The notes beneath the pieces were generated by a model. The model was not told where the DNA came from and ran no database searches. It saw only the letters and a program-made list of their open reading frames with translations. From Verrucomicrobiota bacterium (GTDB lineage: Bacteria > Verrucomicrobiota > Verrucomicrobiia > Limisphaerales > UBA9464), in assembly GCA_017309115.1 (NCBI GenBank), contig JAFLEF010000032.1, positions 1 through 64,000 of the forward strand: a DNA stretch of 64,000 nucleotides. Direction: 5' to 3'. Below, piece after piece: positions 52,414-59,969 of the stretch. Position numbers and translations under genes: made by a program. The stretch's first letter is position 1. Each line of letters starts with the position of its first letter.

Positions 52414-53570
52414 ACGAACCGGTGGGAACACGATTCACGTTGGATGGCAGTCCGGAGTTGGAGGCGCATCTGTCGCGGGTGTGTGCCCGGGTGCGCGCCG
52501 GAGTCCAGGAAATCATTCCGGCGGGGGAACTCGAGGGCATCCTGCTGGGCGGAGGTTATGGCCGGGGCGAAGGCGGAGTTCTGCGCGGTCGGGCCGGGGA
52601 CGAACCGTACAACGACCTGGAGTTTTATGTACTCGCCAAGGGGAACGCGATTCTCGCGGAACGCCGCTACGCGCCGGAACTGCATGAGCTCGGACATCGC
52701 CTAACGCCCACCGCCGGGCTCGAGGTGGAGTTCAAGGTCCTGACGTTGGCGAAGCTGCGGCAGAGCGCCCCATCGATGTTCTACTACGACCTCGTGACCG
52801 GTCATCGCTGGTTGCAGGGCGACGATTCGTTGCTGGTGGGCTGCGGGGTTCATCGCGATGCGAGTCAGATTCCGTTGCATGAAGCCACGCGGTTACTGAT
52901 GAACCGGAGCTCGGGTTTGCTCTTTTCGAAAGAACGTCTGCTGCGGCCGGAGTTCGGTCTGGAGGAGTCCGACTTTGTGGGTCGCAATCTGGCGAAGGCG
53001 CGACTGGCGCTGGGAGACGTGGTCCTGGCCGCCCAGGGTTTGTATCACTGGAGCTGCCGGGAACGACACTCCCGGTTGGAGAAGTTGACCCCGGGGATGG
53101 CCTGGCCGTGGTTGAAAGCCCTGCAGGACCACCACTCGCTGGGACTCGACTTCAAGTTGTATCCGGAGCGTTCCCAGGCGACCCGCGAGACGCTCCAGCC
53201 GCAGCATCAGGAGTTGGTCCAGTTGGCCGGGCAGGTTTGGCTGTGGTTGGAGAACCGCCGGCTTCAGTCGCACTTTGCCAGCTTGCGGGACTACGCGTTG
53301 ACCACCGATTCGCTTTGTCCGGAGACCTCGCCACTGCGCAACCGGTTGGTCCGCATCAAGGCCTTTGGGGCGTCCGCCCTGCTTGAAGCGGGGGCCGATC
53401 GATATCCCAGGGAAGCTCTGTTCCGTAGTCTTTGCCTCCTGTTGTTCGCCGACGTTCCACCCCTGGCTGCGGACGATTTGAAGCGGGTGCAGACCTGGCT
53501 GCGGACAGGAACCCAGGAATTCGCCTCCCTGGTGGGTGCCTATCGCCAGATTTGGGAACGTTTCAACTGA
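52410..53570 (+). CDS. Protein with nucleotidyltransferase-like N-terminus, unknown function
   Basis: The 386-residue protein has an N-terminal segment (GILLGGGYGRGEGG ... YNDLEFYVLAKG, about residues 45-80). This fits the minimal nucleotidyltransferase fold: a glycine-rich helix-start and a following D-x-E metal pair. The remaining region is helical and unrecognised. Minimal nucleotidyltransferases transfer nucleotide groups to small molecules or proteins; the substrate here cannot be told. It overlaps the preceding glycosyltransferase by four bases and is followed two bases after its stop by an acetyltransferase gene, so it belongs to the polysaccharide operon. Confidence 0.65.
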   Translation: MNEPVGTRFTLDGSPELEAHLSRVCARVRAGVQEIIPAGELEGILLGGGYGRGEGGVLRGRAGDEPYNDLEFYVLAKGNAILAERRYAPELHELGHRLTPTAGLEVEFKVLTLAKLRQSAPSMFYYDLVTGHRWLQGDDSLLVGCGVHRDASQIPLHEATRLLMNRSSGLLFSKERLLRPEFGLEESDFVGRNLAKARLALGDVVLAAQGLYHWSCRERHSRLEKLTPGMAWPWLKALQDHHSLGLDFKLYPERSQATRETLQPQHQELVQLAGQVWLWLENRRLQSHFASLRDYALTTDSLCPETSPLRNRLVRIKAFGASALLEAGADRYPREALFRSLCLLLFADVPPLAADDLKRVQTWLRTGTQEFASLVGAYRQIWERFN

Positions 53571-53572
53571 CC

Positions 53573-54106
53573 ATGTTCGACACGTTGCGCATAGATGTTC
53601 GAAGAAACCTGCAGGATTACGCTCCGCGGTCGTTCCTGCATCGACTGGCGCTGTGTCTCACGCTCAACAGCGTTCACGCTGTGGCGTTGATCCGTTTTCA
53701 GTTTTGGTGCGCGCGTCATCGGCTGCCAACGGTGTTTGCCGCCAAGATCCTGTTTTGGTTTTTCGGCATTGAAGTCAGCAAGCAAGCGCGCATTGGTCCG
53801 GGGCTTCGATTGCCACATCCGATGGGATTGATCATTGCGCCCAATGTCTCCATCGGAACCGACTGCGATCTGTATGCCGACGTCCGGCTCGTGCTGGCGG
53901 GTGGCGTGAAGCAGGGCCCGCAGATTGGCAACCACGTCTTCCTGGGGGACGGTGCCAAGGTGGTGGGCCACGTGACAGTGGGCGATCACGCGGTGATTGG
54001 CGTTTCGAGTGTGGTCACCCGAGACATTCCGCCCAACGCCACCGCGGTCGGGATTCCCGCCAAGGTCATCAACACCGACAACAACCGGGCCGCAGATCTT
54101 CGTTAG
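53573..54106 (+). CDS. Serine acetyltransferase-like left-handed beta-helix acetyltransferase
   Basis: The 177-residue protein resembles CysE/serine acetyltransferase and sugar O-acetyltransferases. It has a helical N-terminus (FLHRLALCLTLNSVHAVALIRFQFW) and a hexapeptide-repeat C-terminus (IGPGLRLPHPMGLIIAPNVSIG, IGNHVFLGDGAKVVGHVTVGDHAVIGVSSVVTRDIPPNATAVGIPAKV). The catalytic His of the family sits in the LPHPMG segment. Given its place between polysaccharide genes, acetylation of a sugar is more likely than cysteine synthesis. ATG 53573 lies two bases after the preceding stop. Confidence 0.85.
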   Translation: MFDTLRIDVRRNLQDYAPRSFLHRLALCLTLNSVHAVALIRFQFWCARHRLPTVFAAKILFWFFGIEVSKQARIGPGLRLPHPMGLIIAPNVSIGTDCDLYADVRLVLAGGVKQGPQIGNHVFLGDGAKVVGHVTVGDHAVIGVSSVVTRDIPPNATAVGIPAKVINTDNNRAADLR

Positions 54107-54126
54107 CAACGTTCTCCTCTCCATTC

Positions 54127-55371
54127 ATGAAAACCATCATCTCCGGAGTTACCAGTTTTCGAAACCACGGTGTCGAAGCTCTCGTCACCACCATCATCGA
54201 GCAGTTGCGGACCCGGCTGCCCTCTCCCGAGTTTCTCGTGCTCGATCGAAACCCGGAATATGACGCCAGCCGAATCTCGGCGAAGGATGTCCGGTTTGCT
54301 CAGGATCTCACGCCCAAGCCGCAGGTGAGTACCCGTCTGCGCGCCATGGTGCTGAAACTATCGAGTCAGGTGAAGGCGCTGGCTCGGGACTATCAGGCCG
54401 CCCTCGACGAATTTGAATCGGCCGATCTGCTGATCACCACCGGGGGCGATGTTTTTGCCTCGGAGTATGGTCATCGCTCGCTGTTGACCCACCTGGCGCC
54501 ACTCAAGGTGGCTCGGGAGTTTGGAAAGCCCTTTTTCTTTGCCGCCCATTCCATCGGCCCTTTCAAGAACTCCGCCGATCGTGAGGCGTTCCTCGAAGTG
54601 GCCCGCAGTGCGGCGGGAATCTCCGTTCGCGAGGGACGATCCTACGATTACGTGACCAAGGAACTGGGACTGCCCACCAGCCTGGTGACGCATACGGCCG
54701 ATCCGGCGTTCCTGCTGACCAGACCCGATCCCTCCCAGCAGACTCCAGTTCGTCGGTATTTCGGCTTTGGTCCGGACCGGCCGGTCATCGCACTGACGCC
54801 GAGCCAGGCCATCTGCAACTGGATGAACTCCGACTATGATCAGCATTTTCGGGTGTGGTGTGCGGTGATCGAAATGTTGTTGAAGGAGTTGGATGCCGGA
54901 CTGGTTTTGGTGCCGCATGTTCAGGAGACCTCGCCTAAGAACGACGATCGTGTACTGGCGACCGAATTGCTGCGGCATTTCCGGTTTGATTCGCGGTTGC
55001 AACTGGCTGGAGCCGACTACACCGCTGGCGAGTACAAGGGCATCATCAGCCAGTGCGACATGGTGGTGTCGGAGCGGATGCACTCCTGCATTGCGGGCCT
55101 TTCCAGCGGGGTTTGCACCGTGGCCATCGGCTACTCGGTGAAGGCGGAGGGAATCCTTTGTGATCTGTTTGATCCGGCGCAGGTGAATGGCGGGCTGTTG
55201 CTGCCGATCAAGGATTTCCTGGAGGTGGAAGTGGCCTGTCTTAAGGTGCGTCAGGCATGGCAGATGCGGGATGCCGTGCGCAGTCGGCTGAAGTCAGCTC
55301 TTCCCGAAGTGCAACGACGGGCGGGACTGACCTTTGATCTGATCGCCCAAAAAATGGGAGTCGGTCGGTGA
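54127..55371 (+). CDS. Polysaccharide pyruvyl transferase family protein
   Basis: The 414-residue protein belongs to the pyruvyl transferase family, which adds pyruvate ketals to sugars in polysaccharides. It opens TIISGVTSFRNHGVEALVTTIIEQL. It has a DLLITTGGDVFASEYG block, the FFFAAHSIGPFKN motif and the C-terminal VSERMHSCIAGLSSGVCTVAIGYSVKAEGI, the His-containing hallmark of the family. Its length and order fit. The two genes after it are on the other strand, so this ends the first half of the polysaccharide transcription unit. Confidence 0.88.
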   Translation: MKTIISGVTSFRNHGVEALVTTIIEQLRTRLPSPEFLVLDRNPEYDASRISAKDVRFAQDLTPKPQVSTRLRAMVLKLSSQVKALARDYQAALDEFESADLLITTGGDVFASEYGHRSLLTHLAPLKVAREFGKPFFFAAHSIGPFKNSADREAFLEVARSAAGISVREGRSYDYVTKELGLPTSLVTHTADPAFLLTRPDPSQQTPVRRYFGFGPDRPVIALTPSQAICNWMNSDYDQHFRVWCAVIEMLLKELDAGLVLVPHVQETSPKNDDRVLATELLRHFRFDSRLQLAGADYTAGEYKGIISQCDMVVSERMHSCIAGLSSGVCTVAIGYSVKAEGILCDLFDPAQVNGGLLLPIKDFLEVEVACLKVRQAWQMRDAVRSRLKSALPEVQRRAGLTFDLIAQKMGVGR

Positions 55372-55375
55372 GTGA

Positions 55376-55798
55376 TTATTCGTCGATCTTGGGCGCTCCC
55401 CAGAACCACCGTCGCCAGATCGAAATCTGAGCATGATACTCGACCACCCCATCCTCGAAGATCCGGAGGGAAACGCGAAATCCTCCGGTGGGTTCGATGT
55501 AGCCGCCCTTCCAGACGTGGGGCGGTTCGGTGGCGAGTTCCAACTCCAGTTCGCTTCCCCCGCCCTTGGGTTGGAGGGTCCACAGCAATGACTCACCTTC
55601 CGGGAGATTGCGACGGGTGGTGGACTGACCGCTGGCGGCCAGTCGTAATCCGGCAATGGAGTCGAGCGTTTCGTTGTAGACCACCACAGTGGAGGCGTTG
55701 GATTCCCGGGCCGCCCAGACCACTGCGGCGGTCAGCGCAACCACTGACAGCACAGGCAGCCAGATTCGTTTACGATTCCACAGGTGGGACGGGCTCAT
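55376..55798 (-). CDS. Small membrane-anchored hypothetical protein
   Basis: The 140-residue protein has one N-terminal membrane helix (IWLPVLSVVALTAAVVWAA) and a beta-rich extracytoplasmic part (STVVVYNETLDSIAGLRLAASGQSTTRRNLPEGESLL). I recognise no family. ATG 55798 is the start; the much longer frame to 56164 runs antisense over the polymerase gene and is a shadow. It lies five bases downstream of the polymerase gene on the same strand, so the two are probably co-transcribed and this protein may act with the polymerase. Confidence 0.65.
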   Translation of the reverse strand: MSPSHLWNRKRIWLPVLSVVALTAAVVWAARESNASTVVVYNETLDSIAGLRLAASGQSTTRRNLPEGESLLWTLQPKGGGSELELELATEPPHVWKGGYIEPTGGFRVSLRIFEDGVVEYHAQISIWRRWFWGAPKIDE

Positions 55799-55803
55799 GT
55801 GGG

Positions 55804-57180
55804 TCAGACCTTGGTTGGGGTGCGGGCTGCGCGGGCTTCGCGGCGCATGATTTCCAGTCGGGCGGTGATGGCGAAGAGAACCATCCAGAGGGTCAGATTC
55901 CGTGGTTGAACCAACACCCGTTCGAGCGTGCTTTGGACGTAGTTCAACGCGCAACCCGTGGCGATGCCGAGCGCGAGGCAACGGCGAAAGGAATGGGGAA
56001 AGAAGAGGAGCGCCCGGAAATTGCGCCAGAGGCCCACCAGGATCATGACCAGGTACGAGATCAGCCCGGGATATCCGGTTTCGCCCAGCAGCAGATAGTA
56101 ATGACTCTCGACCACGGCGTTGGGCTTGGACTCGTCCACCTTCATGCCCCGGCCGCGGATCCATTCATAGTAAACGTCGGCGTAGGGATACGGCGGATTC
56201 ACGACCAAGGCGTAGTTGTTCCAGCCGATGCCCAGGGCGCGGTCGGCCGCCATTTCTTTGCAGGCCGCGTTCATGACTTCACGCAACTCGCTGCTGGCGG
56301 TATTCCCCGAGTCGTTGAAGCGGGCAATGATGGTGTCGATGGTCAGCAACAGACCCAGGGCTCCGATGACGGCCATCGCCGCGGTCATGCCGAGTCGGCG
56401 GGCGGTGGGTTTTTCGAGCACGCTCAGACCCAGAATGCCGATGGCGCCGGCTCCGAACATGGCGAGGCCGGCGCGGGAGAGGGTGGACTGCACGATAATC
56501 GCCGAGGCGAGAAAACCCCAGAGCACGAAATTGGCGCCCTTGAAGGGTGGGCCGAGGGCGGAGGCCAGCATCACCATGCCGATCAGAATGGAGTACATGG
56601 CCAGCGGGTTTTGGTGCTCAAAGGTGCCGCGGACCTGGTACATGCCTTCGAGATACTTGAGTTTCAGCACCACCAGGAACTGCCACGTCATGGTGAAGGC
56701 CATCACCCGCAGGAAGAATTGGAGATCCTCGTCGGTGCGCAGGTAGTTGAAGGCGGCGATCATAATGACCGACGCGAAGATCATCTTGTGGGCCGCCATC
56801 CACGACAGGTTCGGTTGGGGCGCGTTAATGATCGAAAGCAGGGAGACGCCGCAGTAGAGCAGGTACCAACCGAGTCCGGGAGGCAGCCAACGAAAGCCCT
56901 TGGGCTGTCCGGTCCAACGCGCGAAAATCAGAGCGATCGCCAGCGCGTGGTTGAAGTAAAAATGGTATCCCTTGGTGTGCCCTCGATACGTCTCGATCGA
57001 GCCCAGGGTCAGTCCCCAGTTTCCCGGCCCCAGAAGACCGTTGATGGTCATGAAACACATCAAGCCGAACACCCAGCGCTGGCCGTTGGGATTGTTCTTC
57101 AGGGCGATTCCCCCGATGGGAGCGGCCACGAAGAACAGCGGCAGAATGATCGCCAGCTTGATGAAATCGGCGGAACTCAA
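55804..57180 (-). CDS. Wzy/O-antigen ligase-like polymerase
   Basis: The 458-residue membrane protein has about ten to twelve hydrophobic segments. The O-antigen ligase/polymerase region is near its centre (STLSRAGLAMFGAGAIGILGL), and a large extracytoplasmic loop follows (about 300-360, ALGIGWNNYALVVNPPYPYADVYYEWIRGRGM, then VVESHYYLLLGETG). It would polymerise the repeat units moved by the flippase. It is on the strand opposite to its neighbours. The only in-frame start downstream of the preceding stop codon is TTG 57180. The antisense 648-residue frame over it is a high-GC shadow. Confidence 0.85.
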   Translation of the reverse strand: MSSADFIKLAIILPLFFVAAPIGGIALKNNPNGQRWVFGLMCFMTINGLLGPGNWGLTLGSIETYRGHTKGYHFYFNHALAIALIFARWTGQPKGFRWLPPGLGWYLLYCGVSLLSIINAPQPNLSWMAAHKMIFASVIMIAAFNYLRTDEDLQFFLRVMAFTMTWQFLVVLKLKYLEGMYQVRGTFEHQNPLAMYSILIGMVMLASALGPPFKGANFVLWGFLASAIIVQSTLSRAGLAMFGAGAIGILGLSVLEKPTARRLGMTAAMAVIGALGLLLTIDTIIARFNDSGNTASSELREVMNAACKEMAADRALGIGWNNYALVVNPPYPYADVYYEWIRGRGMKVDESKPNAVVESHYYLLLGETGYPGLISYLVMILVGLWRNFRALLFFPHSFRRCLALGIATGCALNYVQSTLERVLVQPRNLTLWMVLFAITARLEIMRREARAARTPTKV

Positions 57181-57304
57181 CGCTGGAAAAACCTAGGGAG
57201 GATCGCGTCGGGTCGGAAGGTAAAACGCTGGAAACCCCAACTCCCGTCAGCCGTGGTGGTGCGGCCGGGCGGAGGGATTCCGCGGTGCCGAAGGATTCCA
57301 CTTT

Positions 57305-58804
57305 ATGAACGGTACTGAACGTAACCAATCGCCGGTGGGCGCCCGGAAGGCACCGGTGGCCATTCTGGGCGTGCCCTTCGACAACGTGACGATGGCGGAA
57401 ACGATTGAGCTGATCGCCGAAATGGTGGCCTCGCGTCAGCCTCACTATCTCGCGACTGCCAACGTTGATTTCGTGGTGCAGGCGAGTGCCGACATCGAGT
57501 TGCGCCGGATTCTATTCGATTCCCATCTGGTGCTGTGTGACGGCATGCCCTTGGTTTGGGCTTCGAAGCAATTGGGCAATCCCCTCCCGGAACGGGTGAC
57601 CGGTTCGGATCTGGTGCCGCGGCTCCTTGCGGAATCCGAGCGTCGGGGCTGGCGCGTGTATTTTCTGGGAGGGACCGAAGAAAGTGTCGCCCAAGCCGCT
57701 GCCAAGACGTTGGAAAAACATCCCCGGTTGAATCTGGTGGGCGCGTATTCTCCCCCGTTTCGGCCCCTGCTTGAAATGGACCACAGCGACATTCTTCGCC
57801 GCGTCACCAATGCTGCGCCGGACATCCTGCTGGTGGCCTTCGGATGTCCCAAACAGGAAAAGTGGATCAACATGCACTATCGGCACCTGGGCGTCCCGGT
57901 GAGTGTTGGGGTCGGCGCGACCATCGATTTCCTCGCCGGGACCTTCAAGCGCGCACCAGTGTGGATGCAGCGCACCGGAACAGAATGGATCTTCCGAATG
58001 CTGCAGGAACCGCGGCGCTTGGTGAAACGCTACACCAAGGATCTATTCATTTTCGGCCGGGCCATTCTCCGGCAGGCGCGGGAACTGGGGTCGCGGCCAC
58101 CGCCGCCAGCCATCAGCGAGGCGGAACGGATTCCCCGGGTGGAGGCCGCGCCGCCCGCGGCCCGCGGGGTTCAGGTCCGAGTGGTCCCGGAGCGTCTGGA
58201 CGCGGCGTCAGCCGCGCAGGTTCGGGAAGATTGGCTGGCGGCTCTGGATGCCGGTCCCTTGATTCTGGAGTTTGTGGGCTGTCGGTTTGTGGACAGCACG
58301 GGCGTCGGGTTGTTGGTGCGGTTGCGGAAGCGGGCGCGCGAGGTGTCGCGACCCTTTCTGCTCGCGGGCGCCCCGGATCCCGTAGTGCGGGCGCTCGAGT
58401 TGATGAAGCTGGACTCCTTCTTTGATCGGGTGGCGGACGTGGCCGCGGGCCAACAACAGATTCTGGGGCGCCCCCCGAACACGCCGCCGGCTTCGGTGCT
58501 TTCGAGTCAACCGGCCGATGCCGAAGTGTTGCACTGGCACGGTGAGGTAACCTCGGCGACGATCAGCATTTTGGCGGAATCCACCGAGCCCCGTCTGAGC
58601 AACGTCGAGAGCGGACGGACGGTAACGATTGATCTTTCCGGCGTGCCATTTGCGGACAGTTCGGGCGTGGGATTCATGGTCCGGTTGCGCAAGCGGTCCT
58701 GGCAACGCGGGGTGAAGGTGGTGTTCATCTCGCCCGGACCAGCGGTGGCCAACGTGCTTCGACTCACCAAACTCGACGAATACCTCCTGGGCAAAAAACT
58801 GTGA
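57305..58804 (+). CDS. WecG/TagA/CpsF glycosyltransferase with two C-terminal STAS domains
   Basis: The 499-residue protein has a complete GT26 domain at residues ~18-265: VAILGVPFDNVTMAETIELI, HYLATANVDFVVQA, LCDGMPLVWASKQLG, YFLGGTEESVAQAA, LLVAFGCPKQEKWI and VGVGATIDFLAGTFKRAP. These enzymes add a sugar to lipid-linked mono-saccharide acceptors. A Pro-rich linker (~270-290) is followed by two STAS domains. The first (~295-385) has FVDSTGVGLLVRLRKR with S331, and the second (~410-495) has FADSSGVGFMVRLRKR with S452. Both serines fit RsbW-type phosphorylation. A partner-switching module lies about 10-14 kb upstream in the same locus. The next gene overlaps by four bases (GTGA). Confidence 0.93.
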   Translation: MNGTERNQSPVGARKAPVAILGVPFDNVTMAETIELIAEMVASRQPHYLATANVDFVVQASADIELRRILFDSHLVLCDGMPLVWASKQLGNPLPERVTGSDLVPRLLAESERRGWRVYFLGGTEESVAQAAAKTLEKHPRLNLVGAYSPPFRPLLEMDHSDILRRVTNAAPDILLVAFGCPKQEKWINMHYRHLGVPVSVGVGATIDFLAGTFKRAPVWMQRTGTEWIFRMLQEPRRLVKRYTKDLFIFGRAILRQARELGSRPPPPAISEAERIPRVEAAPPAARGVQVRVVPERLDAASAAQVREDWLAALDAGPLILEFVGCRFVDSTGVGLLVRLRKRAREVSRPFLLAGAPDPVVRALELMKLDSFFDRVADVAAGQQQILGRPPNTPPASVLSSQPADAEVLHWHGEVTSATISILAESTEPRLSNVESGRTVTIDLSGVPFADSSGVGFMVRLRKRSWQRGVKVVFISPGPAVANVLRLTKLDEYLLGKKL

Positions 58805-59946
58805 AAATCGGCTTCAGTACCACGATGATTCAGCGCGGCAAGACGGGCGTCGCCCAATATGTCTTTGCCTTGTTGAAGGCGATGATTCCCCTGTCCGCGG
58901 GGCACGAGTTTCACCTGTTCGTGCTGGAGGAGGATCGGTCGTTGTTCGACTTCGCCGGCGACGCAATGAAGATCGTGGCAGTCCCGGAAACGGAACGCCC
59001 GGCGGTGCGCAATGTGCTTTGGCATCAGAGGACCCTGCCCGGGCTGATTCGGGAGCGGGGGTTGGACGTGATGCATGTGCCCAGCTACCGGCGGTTGATC
59101 TGGCCGCGTCCGTGTGCCCGGGTGGCGACGATTCACGATCTCGCGCCCTTCCATGTGCGCGGCAAGTACGACTGGAAGCGGATGATTTATGGTCGGGTGA
59201 TTGTGAAGCGCCTGGCCCGCCGGCAGGAGGCGATCATGGCGGTGAGTGAAAACACTGCTCGCGATCTGGAGCAGTTCTTTGGGTTGGGCCGTGATCGGGT
59301 CACGGTGGTTTGGAACGGGATTGACCATGCCCGCTTCCAGCCGGGCGAGGCGGCCACTGCGAAGACGGGCGTGGCGCAGCGCTGGGGACTCGATCGGCCG
59401 TTTTTTCTGTACGTGTCCCGGTTGGAACATCCCGGGAAAAATCATGTTCGGCTGATTGAGGCGTTTGATCAGTTCAAGGCGGCCACCGGATCCAACTGGC
59501 TGCTGGCCCTGGGTGGGAGCGACTGGCATGGCGCGGAGGCCATTCATGCGGCGGCCAAGTCCGCCCGGTATTCGGCCGACATTCGGTTCCTCGGATTTGT
59601 GGATGATCCGTCGCTCCCGGAACTTTATCGGGCGAGTGACGCGTTTGTGTATCCGTCGCTCTTCGAAGGCTTCGGATTTCCGCCGATTGAAGCGATGGCG
59701 TGCGGATGTCCGGTCATCAGTTCCGCCCGTGGTTCCCTGCGGGAAGTGGTGGCGGATGCGGCCGAAATCGTGGAACCGGAGTCGGTGACCGACATCGCGG
59801 GTGCCCTGACCCGGCTCGCGACGGAAGCACCTCGCCGCAACCGATTGGTTGCCACCGGCTTCAAGAACGCGCAACGATTCCGTTGGGACCGCTGTGCGGC
59901 CGAAACGCTCGAGATCTACGAGCGGGCGCGCCGAGCCCGGACCTAA
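58801..59946 (+). CDS. Family 4 glycosyltransferase
   Basis: The 381-residue enzyme shows the full GT4 layout. It has KIGFSTTMIQRGKTGVAQYVFALLKAM at the start, the acceptor-region SYRRLIWPRPCARVATIHDLAPF, FFLYVSRLEHPGKNHVRLIEAFDQF, IRFLGFVDDPSLPELYRASDAFVYPSLFEGFGFPPIEAMACGCPVI, and the E-x7-E pair in it. It starts with GTG overlapping the stop of the STAS-fused glycosyltransferase, which implies tight coupling between them. Its sugar is unknown. Confidence 0.9.
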   Translation: MKIGFSTTMIQRGKTGVAQYVFALLKAMIPLSAGHEFHLFVLEEDRSLFDFAGDAMKIVAVPETERPAVRNVLWHQRTLPGLIRERGLDVMHVPSYRRLIWPRPCARVATIHDLAPFHVRGKYDWKRMIYGRVIVKRLARRQEAIMAVSENTARDLEQFFGLGRDRVTVVWNGIDHARFQPGEAATAKTGVAQRWGLDRPFFLYVSRLEHPGKNHVRLIEAFDQFKAATGSNWLLALGGSDWHGAEAIHAAAKSARYSADIRFLGFVDDPSLPELYRASDAFVYPSLFEGFGFPPIEAMACGCPVISSARGSLREVVADAAEIVEPESVTDIAGALTRLATEAPRRNRLVATGFKNAQRFRWDRCAAETLEIYERARRART

Positions 59947-59969
59947 ACCCAAATGAAGGTGACAGCGCC

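Noticed and set aside
55372..57318. 648-residue frame on the + strand over the polymerase gene
   Set aside because: It is antisense to a clear membrane polymerase gene. Its translation is rich in Gly, His, Gln and Asp without any motif, as expected for a high-GC shadow.
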